Shown one piece after another: positions 1 to 5,552 of a DNA stretch of 6,146 nucleotides. The notes under the pieces were generated by a model. The model made no database searches, was not told where the DNA came from, and was given only the letters and a program-made list of their open reading frames with translations. The DNA lies in assembly GCA_003552605.1 (NCBI GenBank), contig PUNN01000399.1, forward strand, positions 1-6,146, read 5' to 3'. Position numbers and translations under genes: made by a program. Positions within the stretch are counted from its first letter, which is position 1; each line of letters starts with the position of its first letter. The DNA is from Phycisphaeraceae bacterium (GTDB lineage Bacteria; Planctomycetota; Phycisphaerae; Phycisphaerales; Phycisphaeraceae).

Positions 1-369
1 CAACAGCGCAGCAAGGTGTACGCCCTGCTCAGCGAGCACAAGTTGGACGAGGCGGCGCAAGCCTACGTCGACCTGCTTGGGCTGGACGAGAAGCAGGTGC
101 TCAGCCAGCAGGCCCAGCTCGATGTGGCAAGCAAGCTGATGGCCGATGGGCGCTATGAAGAGGCATCGCGGGCATTCGAGCGGTTCCTCGAAGCCTACCC
201 GGGCTACCCGCAGCGTGAGCAGATCGAGCTCATGGCGGGCCTGATCTACGCCCGCTATCTGCCCCGGCCCGATCGGGCCCGCGAGTTGCTCGAGCGGGCC
301 CTGAAGCGCCTGCGGGAGGGGGATGAAAAGGAACTCGCCGAACGGACGTTGCGCGAGTTGGCCGGGTAG
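1..369 (+). CDS. TPR-repeat protein, C-terminal part (5' end outside window)
   Basis: The reading frame is open from the first base to the TAG at 367-369, giving 122 residues with no start visible. A GTG at 16 is probably internal. The protein is all-helical and rich in Ala, Glu, Leu and Arg. It shows two TPR-like helical hairpins: one ending in a GRYEEASRAFERFLEAYPGY stretch (about 50-69 of the visible part, with the helix A/B pattern Gly, Tyr, Ala, Phe, Pro), and a second around YARYLPRPDRARELLERAL. Such repeats form scaffolds for protein-protein contacts. Similar TPR tails occur at the end of larger proteins, and I have a weak recollection of this tail type behind rhomboid-like membrane domains in Planctomycetota. 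The catalytic or membrane part would lie upstream and cannot be seen, so the function of the whole protein is unassigned. A hairpin 8 bases after the stop suggests the transcript ends here. Confidence 0.8.
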   Translation, partial: QQRSKVYALLSEHKLDEAAQAYVDLLGLDEKQVLSQQAQLDVASKLMADGRYEEASRAFERFLEAYPGYPQREQIELMAGLIYARYLPRPDRARELLERALKRLREGDEKELAERTLRELAG

Positions 370-377
370 CGTGGAAT

Positions 378-412
378 GGGCGGCACGATACGCCGCCCGG
401 TGGCTGCTTTTG
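378..412 (+). terminator. Possible intrinsic terminator after TPR gene
   Basis: A perfect 7-bp stem pairs GGGCGGC at 378-384 with GCCGCCC at 392-398 around a 7-base loop. It starts 8 bases after the TAG of the TPR gene. A short run of four T lies at 408-411, about 10 bases beyond the stem, so the U-tract is weak and poorly placed. Position and stem strength support a terminator, but the T-run does not make it certain. Confidence 0.4.
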
Positions 413-421
413 CCAGGCAGC

Positions 422-451
422 TTCGAACCAGTGGGTGGACCCGCGTATACT
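422..451 (+). promoter_or_regulatory. Possible sigma70-type promoter for metallopeptidase gene
   Basis: TATACT at 446-451 matches the -10 consensus TATAAT at five of six positions. The only -35-like hexamer at a suitable distance is TTCGAA at 422-427, with an 18-base spacer and a poor match. Transcription would start near 458, giving a leader of about 100 bases before the ATG at 560. No gene is convincing in 370-559, so this gap must hold the control region of the downstream two-gene unit. Confidence 0.3.
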
Positions 452-547
452 TTGAGTGTCGAGGCGGCCCCTGCCGTGGCCCGCCGGAGGTTCGGCTGGT
501 GAAGGTGTGCCACGGGCCAGCGCTGCCCGCTCCGAGGGATTCGCTCC

Positions 548-553
548 GGGAGA
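548..553 (+). promoter_or_regulatory. Ribosome binding site deciding the start at 560
   Basis: GGGAGA at 548-553 is a Shine-Dalgarno-like sequence. Three in-frame starts follow directly: TTG 554, ATG 557 and ATG 560. They are spaced 0, 3 and 6 bases from the site, so only ATG 560 has a usual spacing, and I chose it. Confidence 0.6.
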
Positions 554-559
554 TTGATG

Positions 560-1381
560 ATGGACGATCTGGACCGGTCACAGACGATCGACCGCTCGAT
601 CCCGCGCTTCGGCGGACAGGTCGAGGTGATGGTGGAACCTCAGGCGCGGTATCCGGAGGTCGAATCGATCATCCGTTCGTGGTGCCCGACATTGTGGTAC
701 CACTTGACGCTGCCACAACGCCATGCGCAGATCACGCTGTCGCCGGATCAGACGATGGCGGTGCCCGAATCCTGGCTTGATTGGGCCGGTCATACGGAAT
801 TGGAGCCGGATTCCGATGTGGTTCGCGTCTATCTGAAGGTGGATCGAAATTACGATCTGGCGGACTATGTGCAGACGCTCGCCCATGAGTTGAGGCACCA
901 GTGGCAGATGGCCTACGAATTCGACTGCGGCCGCCACGGCAAGACGCTGGAAGAAGACGCCGACGAGTATGCCGAGAGCTTCATGCGAAGGTTCGATGTC
1001 CGCCGCGCGATCCGCGAGGAACTGCTCAACCATCGTCCATCAACCCCGCCGCCAATGCCGGGCAACCGGCGGGCCTCAATGGGGAAGCCGGGCGTGGCGG
1101 CGGTGACATCGGCTGCCCACTCCTACCCCGCGACCAGGTGGGGGCTTGAAGGGGTGCTTGTGCTGGTGTTGTTGGGCGCGATTCTGGCGGTGCTGGCAAT
1201 CGTGGGCGCACCATGGATCGCGGGTGGGATCCTGGCGCTCGCCCTGGCGATGACGTTGATCATCCTCGTGCTGCGCGCTCTGCCCCGCGAGCACCTGGTG
1301 CGCATCGGGATTGCATCGGGCGTGGTCATCGGCGGGGTTCTGATTGCGCTGGCCCTGTCGCGCATCATTGGATTGTTATAG
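560..1381 (+). CDS. HELRH zinc-metallopeptidase-like protein with three-helix membrane tail
   Basis: The product has 273 residues. The N-terminal soluble half (about 1-155) carries TLAHELRHQW with the zincin motif HExxH at H109-E110-H113. Eighteen residues after H113 lies E131 in an EEDADEYAESF helix, the E-x-x-A-x-x-x-A arrangement that supplies the third zinc ligand in gluzincin-like families such as ImmA/IrrE. The catalytic set therefore looks intact. A proline-rich linker (about 160-170) leads to three hydrophobic segments at roughly 196-216, 219-239 and 248-268, so the peptidase domain is probably held at the inner face of the cytoplasmic membrane. There is no signal peptide. Its substrate is unknown: it could be a regulatory protease or a divergent family with only the fold. 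The stop TAG (1379-1381) overlaps the ribosome site of the next small gene, so the two are very likely co-translated. Coding is confident, zinc binding likely and protease activity inferred. Confidence 0.85.
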   Translation: MDDLDRSQTIDRSIPRFGGQVEVMVEPQARYPEVESIIRSWCPTLWYHLTLPQRHAQITLSPDQTMAVPESWLDWAGHTELEPDSDVVRVYLKVDRNYDLADYVQTLAHELRHQWQMAYEFDCGRHGKTLEEDADEYAESFMRRFDVRRAIREELLNHRPSTPPPMPGNRRASMGKPGVAAVTSAAHSYPATRWGLEGVLVLVLLGAILAVLAIVGAPWIAGGILALALAMTLIILVLRALPREHLVRIGIASGVVIGGVLIALALSRIIGLL

Positions 1382-1384
1382 GAG
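1380..1384 (+). promoter_or_regulatory. Ribosome binding site overlapping the upstream stop codon
   Basis: AGGAG at 1380-1384 lies 7 bases before ATG 1392 and shares two bases with the TAG of the metallopeptidase gene. The strong site and its overlap point to translational coupling. They also decide the start of the small gene at 1392 rather than at the in-frame codon near 1344, which lies inside the upstream gene. Confidence 0.7.
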
Positions 1385-1391
1385 CAGCATC

Positions 1392-1604
1392 ATGCACAGT
1401 CGCCACCATTTCCGTGAGGATCCGGCCACGGGCAACGTGGTCGATGAACATGGACGGGTCTGGCTTCGCGGCGGGCCCGTCGAGGGTGCATCGCCTTCAT
1501 CTAATGGGCCCGTGGCCGAGCAACAGATGAGCACCGATGATGGGAGTAAGACACTGCTGGCTGCGGCGATTGGTTTCCTGATCGGCGGGTGGTTCTTCGA
1601 TTGA
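1392..1604 (+). CDS. Small protein with C-terminal membrane segment (70 residues)
   Basis: A 70-residue protein starts at ATG 1392 behind an ideal AGGAG site. The first 50 residues are polar and start with a His-rich MHSRHHFRED. The segment NVVDEHGRVWLRG (about 15-27) looks like a short beta hairpin. Residues 54-68 (LLAAAIGFLIGGWFF) are hydrophobic with glycines at a spacing that would suit helix packing, and only one Asp follows, so this resembles a tail-anchored single-pass protein with its N-terminus in the cytoplasm. I do not recognise a family. Because it sits 10 bases after the membrane metallopeptidase gene, with overlapping translation signals, a role as partner, inhibitor or substrate of that protein is a reasonable inference but is not shown by the sequence. 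Confidence 0.75.
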   Translation: MHSRHHFREDPATGNVVDEHGRVWLRGGPVEGASPSSNGPVAEQQMSTDDGSKTLLAAAIGFLIGGWFFD

Positions 1605-1820
1605 GTCGCCGCAACGCGGCCTTGTCGCGTGAGCAGGTTCACCGAGCGCCCGTCGCGAATGCCGCAGGGCATCATTTGAGCCTCAGCAGCCAGCCCGGGC
1701 GGGTGCGTTCGCCCAGGGCCGGGGCATGCATCCGGACCGCCGCCCCCTTTTGAATCTGCAACCTCCTCGGCCCCGAAACTCTCCAAACCCCACACCTCTC
1801 GGTCTCGGGAACGATTCGCA

Positions 1821-1839
1821 GCGCCCCGCGACGGGGCGC
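1821..1839. repeat. Perfect 8-bp inverted repeat (hairpin)
   Basis: GCGCCCCG at 1821-1828 is the exact reverse complement of CGGGGCGC at 1832-1839, with a 3-base CGA loop. It would form a very stable GC hairpin in RNA from either strand. No T-run follows on either side, so it is not a classical intrinsic terminator. It may be part of a dispersed repeat or a structured RNA. Confidence 0.6.
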
Positions 1840-1958
1840 AATACCCGCCAGAAGGGCGCTGATGTGGCCAGCCGCACCTCGCCCCCGGTGGCCCTTGTCA
1901 TGAGCCATTGCCCAATCTGCACGGCAAACACACGTAGCTCAGGTGGCATGGTCAGGGT

Positions 1959-2143
1959 GCATGACACGTATCACGGCAAGCCGGTCGGGCATTCTACTTC
2001 CCTCTCCCCATTTCCGAGGGGCGGGAGAGGGGCCGGGGGGAGGGCGGGGCCGGATGGGCTCTGCGTTTCGCCCCCTCGGCCCAGCCCTTTCCCGCCCCCG
2101 GAAACGGAGAGAGAGCAAGAGCCTTCCACGGCGCGTGTCATGC
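1959..2143. repeat. Imperfect inverted-repeat element (REP/MITE-like)
   Basis: The outer ends are exact inverted copies: GCATGACACG at 1959-1968 and its complement CGTGTCATGC at 2134-2143. Inside them, a left arm (about 1998-2046) of the form TTCCCTCTC, CATTTCCG, GGGGCGGGAGAGGGG, GAGGGCG matches the reverse complement of the right arm (about 2069-2118) with a few substitutions and 1-base gaps. The centre, about 2047-2068, is unpaired. Within the left arm a further perfect 9-bp hairpin pairs CCCTCTCCC 2000-2008 with GGGAGAGGG 2023-2031. The symmetry suggests a REPIN- or MITE-type dispersed element, or a strong bidirectional structure between transcription units. No transposase or clear target-site duplication is visible. 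The symmetry is read directly from the sequence. Mobility is inference. Confidence 0.55.
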
Positions 2144-2311
2144 GCAAAACCCACTTTCGCGGGCCGCCATCGGCTGCGGACAGCCCCCGATGCAGCCAGC
2201 CCGTGTTGCGGCCACATGCGTTTGCCCTGGCTCGGTTGCGCTGCGAGGTTGCTTGCGGGGGCGAGCACCGCCGCATAGAGTTTTCTGGCCGTTATCGCCA
2301 CCTTTCGGCCC

Positions 2312-2316
2312 GGGAG
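2312..2316 (+). promoter_or_regulatory. Ribosome binding site deciding the start at 2324
   Basis: GGGAG at 2312-2316 is 7 bases before ATG 2324 but only 1 base before the in-frame GTG 2318. It therefore supports ATG 2324, giving a protein that starts MAVRCPQC, a usual start for N-terminal zinc ribbons. Confidence 0.65.
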
Positions 2317-2323
2317 TGTGTTC

Positions 2324-3925
2324 ATGGCAGTCCGATGCCCGCAGTGTGAGCAGCCGCTCGAGCGCGAAGAGAGTGTTTACTGCGCCGAGTGCGGCGCCGC
2401 AGTGGCGATCTCGACCGCCGCCGGGACGGGGCAGACCTCCTGGGGCCTGTCGGCGAGCGCGGGGGCCGATGGCGGCCATGCGGTCGGGCGGTGGCGTGGC
2501 CAGACCGCGCTCGAAGGGGACGGTGCCGGTGAATCCCCCGGCGGTGAGCCCCATCCCGGTGGCACCACCGGAGACATCGTTCCGCTGCAAGTTGAGATTA
2601 ACGACAACCATTTCTATATGGAGGGTTGTCAATCGGGGCTGGATTTCCGCCTGACCAACCGGGCCGGCATCCCCGTGCGGCTGCTCAATCTCATCGTCGA
2701 AGGCCAGGGCCTGGATGTGGGGCGGTGCGCGCTTGAGGATGAATGCTTCGAGGCGGGTGAGGTCCAGCGGACGATCCTGCCGGTCACGCCGCGCTGTTTC
2801 GGGGAGCCGGTGCTCCATATCGAGCTTCACTGCGAGCTTGCTGGCGAGGTATTCGTCTTCACTGCACAGGGTTTCATCCGGGTGCTGCGCGCTGATGAGC
2901 GCGTTCCCGACCTGGTGGTCAACATCGATCAGAGCATTCGCGCTGCGGAAAATGCCCGTATCGGCTACGGCCTGAGTGTCCGCGACCAGGTTCAGGCGGA
3001 TCAGCTTCGCGGCCTCATCCGCACACCCAATGATCTGCTGACGAAGCAGTATTCGGATCAATGGCAGCGGCTTCCCCTCCGCCTCAATGGTCGCAAGACC
3101 CGGCGGCTGAAGGAAGCTTATCGTCCACCACTCTCGGCAGGGCCGGCCCCGCAGGAGGGAGCGTGGCATACCGAAACCGCGGCCCTTGAGGCAGCCCACA
3201 ATGATGAACACGCACCGCGTGTGCTGCTGCTGGCATTGCCGAAGGTTCGGTTCGGCCGCAGTCGCGGCAACAGCGATGTCGTCCTGCGCGTTCATCCGCG
3301 AAATGAGAACAACGACCGGCTCAGCCGCTGCATATCCGCCCGCACACCGCATTTCACCATCCAACTCGAGCCCCGCGGGATATATCTGTCCGATGGCGGC
3401 TCGACCAACGGCACGATGCTCGATGGCCGCCCGGTTGCGGGGGCTGTCGTGCTTGTTCCGGATTCGAGCCACCGCGTCGATGTCGGTGGGGCGCTCGGGC
3501 TTGAGGTGAAAGTGCTGGGGATGGATGAGCGCGACCGCGGCCTGCTTCGACGAATCGAAGCCATCGACCCACACGGGCCGGTGCAGGAGATGGCAGTCGC
3601 GGCGGGGGTGCGGGCCATAGGAATCCGGCGGGTGGGTAATCTTGAACAGCTTGAGCGGTACCTGCTGATTTATCAGTGGGTGACGCTCGGTGGTGATGGC
3701 CGCGCCGACGTCGAACTGCCGGGACTCGCCCCCGGCCCGCCGCGCGCACGGCTGTATCGCGGCGAGGGCTTCTTCTGGCTCGAGCCGCTCGAGGGAGATG
3801 GCACGGTTGTGGTGGACGGTGCTACCCTCGACACCGAAGTGGCGGTTCCGCTTGGCAGGGGCAGCCGGGTGACGATTGGCGGTGTGGCCCTGACTTTCGG
3901 TCCGCCGCGGCAATGGGGGCTCTGA
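2324..3925 (+). CDS. Zinc-ribbon protein with tandem C-terminal FHA domains
   Basis: The product has 533 residues. An N-terminal zinc ribbon has C5-x2-C8 and C20-x2-C23. A Gly/Ala-rich linker covers about 30-85. Residues about 87-190 are beta-rich with alternating hydrophobics and resemble an immunoglobulin-like sandwich, but I cannot name the family. A first FHA domain at about 299-398 has the phosphothreonine-binding hallmarks: GRS 311-313, LSR 333-335, a conserved-type His at 343 and STNGT 360-364. A second module at about 445-528 has the FHA strand pattern (VTLGGDGRADVELPG, then a DGTVVVDG turn) but lacks the Ser-Arg-x-His and Asn-Gly residues, so it is probably a non-binding copy. There is no membrane segment or signal peptide, so it should be cytoplasmic. 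FHA domains bind phosphothreonine, and the Ser/Thr kinase gene follows after 70 bases, so this protein is probably a substrate, reader or scaffold of that kinase. That link is inferred from context. Confidence 0.92.
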   Translation: MAVRCPQCEQPLEREESVYCAECGAAVAISTAAGTGQTSWGLSASAGADGGHAVGRWRGQTALEGDGAGESPGGEPHPGGTTGDIVPLQVEINDNHFYMEGCQSGLDFRLTNRAGIPVRLLNLIVEGQGLDVGRCALEDECFEAGEVQRTILPVTPRCFGEPVLHIELHCELAGEVFVFTAQGFIRVLRADERVPDLVVNIDQSIRAAENARIGYGLSVRDQVQADQLRGLIRTPNDLLTKQYSDQWQRLPLRLNGRKTRRLKEAYRPPLSAGPAPQEGAWHTETAALEAAHNDEHAPRVLLLALPKVRFGRSRGNSDVVLRVHPRNENNDRLSRCISARTPHFTIQLEPRGIYLSDGGSTNGTMLDGRPVAGAVVLVPDSSHRVDVGGALGLEVKVLGMDERDRGLLRRIEAIDPHGPVQEMAVAAGVRAIGIRRVGNLEQLERYLLIYQWVTLGGDGRADVELPGLAPGPPRARLYRGEGFFWLEPLEGDGTVVVDGATLDTEVAVPLGRGSRVTIGGVALTFGPPRQWGL

Positions 3926-3980
3926 TCCCGCCGCGCCATACCGCCTTGCTCTTCGATGGGGAACCGGGGAGCGAACAAAG

Positions 3981-3987
3981 AAGGGGA
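3981..3987 (+). promoter_or_regulatory. Ribosome binding site deciding the kinase start
   Basis: AAGGGGA at 3981-3987 is spaced 8 bases from ATG 3996. An alternative in-frame ATG at 4011 has no such site at a proper distance. It begins just before the kinase domain (MQLGEYLL), so either start would give a complete catalytic domain. The 70-base gap 3926-3995 shows no terminator hairpin, consistent with one transcript for the FHA and kinase genes. Confidence 0.6.
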
Positions 3988-3995
3988 TTCGCTGA

Positions 3996-5372
3996 ATGCC
4001 GCACAGCGAGATGCAACTCGGTGAGTATCTGCTCAAGGAGACCATCGGCCGGGGCGGGATGGGCACCGTGTATCGGGCCGAGCACGCCGTCGATGGGGCC
4101 AACTTCGCCGTGAAGGTGCTTCATGATGAGCTTGGCCGGGATGCCGCAATTCGGCAACGGTTCGAGCTCGAGGCCCGCCTGATGGCGAAGCTGAGGCATC
4201 CGAGGCTGGTGCGCGTTCATTCGATGGGCTGGCACGAGGCCCGCTGTTACCTGGTCATGGACTTTGTCTTCGGCCCGGAAGGGCGGCCGCAATCACTGCA
4301 CGAACTGCTCAGCGGTGCGCATACGCGCAGCCTTTCCCCGTGGCGGATTGCGCATTACGCCGTTCAGATCGCCGGGGCGTTGGCCTTTGCCCATGACCAT
4401 GGGGTGGTCCACCGGGACCTCAAACCGGCCAACATCCTGCTCAATGCGGCCGGGGGGCTGCGTCTAAGCGATTTCGGCCTCGCCCGGGCATTGGATAACG
4501 ACCTGCTGCTGTCGCAGATGCAGGCGAGCCTGTCGATGGACGTTTCCCGGGGCCGCACATACCTCGCGAATCCTGCTACGGCCGCGGCGGGGCTGTCATT
4601 GGGAATCGAGCCGACCCTGCCTGCGGGTGGTACGCCGGGTGAAACGGGCGCTGGCCTGCCCCGCGGGGCTTCGGGCTTGCTCGGCACCTACGACTACATG
4701 GCCCCGGAGCAGCGTGAAGGCGGGGTGGTTGGTCCGGCCACGGATGTTTATGCCTTTGGCGTGCTGATTTACCGGATGCTGACCGGCCGGGTGCCTCGGG
4801 GACTGGCGCGCCCGCCATCGCGCCTGGTGCCGCGGCTGGATGAGGCTTGGGATGACCTTGTTGAGAAGTGCATGGCCGAGGAGCCCGGCGGTCGGCCACA
4901 AGATGGCGCGTCGGTGCTCGAGTTGCTGGCTGAACTGGGGCTGTGGAGCGAAGGTAAGCGTCCAGGCGCCGCCGACTTGGCTCGAGCCGGCCGCCCAATA
5001 CCACCGCCGCCACCGCCCGGTGCAGTCAAAATTGGCGGTGAAGGTCAGCCGGGATCGGGCTGGTTGAGGAGCAAGCGAACGCGCGGCGATGCAGTGGCCG
5101 CTGTCGGTCTCGTCCTCGGGGCCATTCAGCTATTGCCGGGAGTGGGTGGGCCAGACTGGGGGCTGCTGGCCTCGGGTTTCGCGACGGTGGTCGGCTTCGG
5201 CCTGGCCGCCTGCTGGCTGGATGGCGACCTGCCCCGTCGACTCGATGAGATGATGCCGGTGCGGGCGCCCAAATCCGGTGGCGAACAGATGCCTGGCCGG
5301 TGGGGCGGCGGTGCATCCACGCAGGCCCTCCCTCACTGGGCTGTCTGGATAAGTGTGTCTCAACCCCGGTGA
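3996..5372 (+). CDS. Membrane-anchored Hanks-type Ser/Thr protein kinase
   Basis: The product has 458 residues. It transfers phosphate from ATP to Ser/Thr of target proteins. All core kinase motifs are present: glycine loop GRGGMGTVY (18-26), VAIK-type Lys40 (FAVKVL), helix C Glu59, catalytic HRDLKPAN (139-146), DFG (159-161), APE (236-238), the DVYAFG helix F Asp250 and the late Arg300. It should therefore be active. The stretch from DFG to APE is 80 residues, against about 20-35 usually, because of an insertion at about 166-228 rich in Ser, Ala, Gly and Thr. A proline run (335-341) and a basic stretch (RSKRTR) lead to two hydrophobic segments at about 365-383 and 388-408 with only a very short loop between. 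A tail of about 50 residues follows and has no recognisable domain. The kinase would be cytoplasmic and anchored by a membrane hairpin, with no extracellular sensor. The zinc-ribbon/FHA gene directly upstream is its likely partner. Confidence 0.95.
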   Translation: MPHSEMQLGEYLLKETIGRGGMGTVYRAEHAVDGANFAVKVLHDELGRDAAIRQRFELEARLMAKLRHPRLVRVHSMGWHEARCYLVMDFVFGPEGRPQSLHELLSGAHTRSLSPWRIAHYAVQIAGALAFAHDHGVVHRDLKPANILLNAAGGLRLSDFGLARALDNDLLLSQMQASLSMDVSRGRTYLANPATAAAGLSLGIEPTLPAGGTPGETGAGLPRGASGLLGTYDYMAPEQREGGVVGPATDVYAFGVLIYRMLTGRVPRGLARPPSRLVPRLDEAWDDLVEKCMAEEPGGRPQDGASVLELLAELGLWSEGKRPGAADLARAGRPIPPPPPPGAVKIGGEGQPGSGWLRSKRTRGDAVAAVGLVLGAIQLLPGVGGPDWGLLASGFATVVGFGLAACWLDGDLPRRLDEMMPVRAPKSGGEQMPGRWGGGASTQALPHWAVWISVSQPR

Positions 5373-5390
5373 TGGTCCCGCCCCGGACGT

Positions 5391-5407
5391 TGAAGGCGTG
5401 GCCTTCA
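5391..5407 (+). terminator. Possible terminator hairpin after kinase gene
   Basis: TGAAGGC at 5391-5397 pairs perfectly with GCCTTCA at 5401-5407 around a 3-base loop, 18 bases after the kinase stop. The next strong T-run (four T) is over 10 bases further on. It is well placed to end the FHA-kinase transcript, but without an adjacent U-tract the call is uncertain. Confidence 0.35.
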
Positions 5408-5466
5408 CATCTGAAGACTTTTGATTCTGTAATGGAAATTGAGGTAAAGAAAGTCCATCAATGTCC

Positions 5467-5495
5467 TTGACAAGTAAGGTGGGGCGAGGTACCCT
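5467..5495 (+). promoter_or_regulatory. Possible promoter for the HTH gene
   Basis: TTGACA at 5467-5472 is a perfect -35 hexamer. Exactly 17 bases on lies TACCCT (5490-5495), which matches TATAAT at only three of six positions. The surrounding 5405-5545 is clearly richer in A and T than the flanking genes, as expected of a control region. Transcription would start near 5502, about 40 bases before ATG 5541. The weak -10 suggests either an activated promoter or a chance match. Confidence 0.4.
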
Positions 5496-5532
5496 GAAAG
5501 ATAAGGCAAAGGTTGCACTGCTCCGCAAATGA

Positions 5533-5552
5533 GTACATATATGGCCATGTAC
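5533..5552. promoter_or_regulatory. Inverted repeat over the HTH gene start (possible operator)
   Basis: GTACAT at 5533-5538 and ATGTAC at 5547-5552 are exact inverted copies, 8 bases apart. The centre contains the small palindromes CATATATG (5536-5543) and TGGCCA (5542-5547). The repeat covers the candidate start codons ATG 5541 and ATG 5547. It could be a binding site for the encoded DNA-binding protein, a hairpin that hides the start codon in RNA, or chance. Confidence 0.3.

Larger units (their letters stand above)
1605..2323 (+). other. 719-base intergenic region without a convincing gene
   Basis: Several open frames cross this stretch on both strands, but none has a ribosome site, a recognisable domain or natural-looking composition: the translations are rich in Arg, Pro, Ser and Gly, as expected of non-coding GC-rich DNA. 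The stretch contains a weak 5-bp hairpin just after the preceding stop (GCCGC 1608-1612 with GCGGC 1616-1620, no T-run), a pyrimidine-rich segment at about 1741-1800, a perfect 8-bp hairpin at 1821-1839 and a long imperfect inverted repeat at 1959-2143. The control region of the zinc-ribbon/FHA gene must lie in the last 170 bases, where I find no promoter with a good match. An unrecognised small RNA or relic element remains possible. Confidence 0.6.

Noticed and set aside
376..780. A 134-residue plus-strand frame between the TPR and metallopeptidase genes
   Set aside because: It overlaps the metallopeptidase gene in another frame for over 200 bases. It begins over the putative terminator hairpin and has no domain or ribosome site.
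1608..1620. Terminator after the small membrane-protein gene
   Set aside because: The stem is only 5 bp with a 3-base loop and no T-run follows, which is too weak to call as a separate feature.
1932..1948. tRNA-like D-arm sequence GTAGCTCAGGTGG
   Set aside because: The flanking sequence gives no acceptor stem, anticodon arm or T-arm at the needed distances, so it is a chance match or a short relic at best.
1683..1967. Minus-strand open frames of 78-139 residues at 1376-1967
   Set aside because: They have Arg/Gly/Pro-rich translations, no recognisable domain and no start signal. Two of them overlap each other in different frames, and one overlaps the small membrane-protein gene antisense.
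1726..2349. A 207-residue plus-strand open frame across the intergenic region
   Set aside because: It has no ribosome site and a Pro/Arg/Ser-rich composition. It reads through the inverted repeat and runs into the start of the FHA gene in another frame.
2138..4102. A 654-residue open frame on the minus strand opposite the FHA gene
   Set aside because: It lies antisense to a gene with clear zinc-ribbon and FHA motifs. Its translation is rich in Arg, Pro and Ala without domains, and no ribosome site was seen. High GC content makes such antisense frames common.
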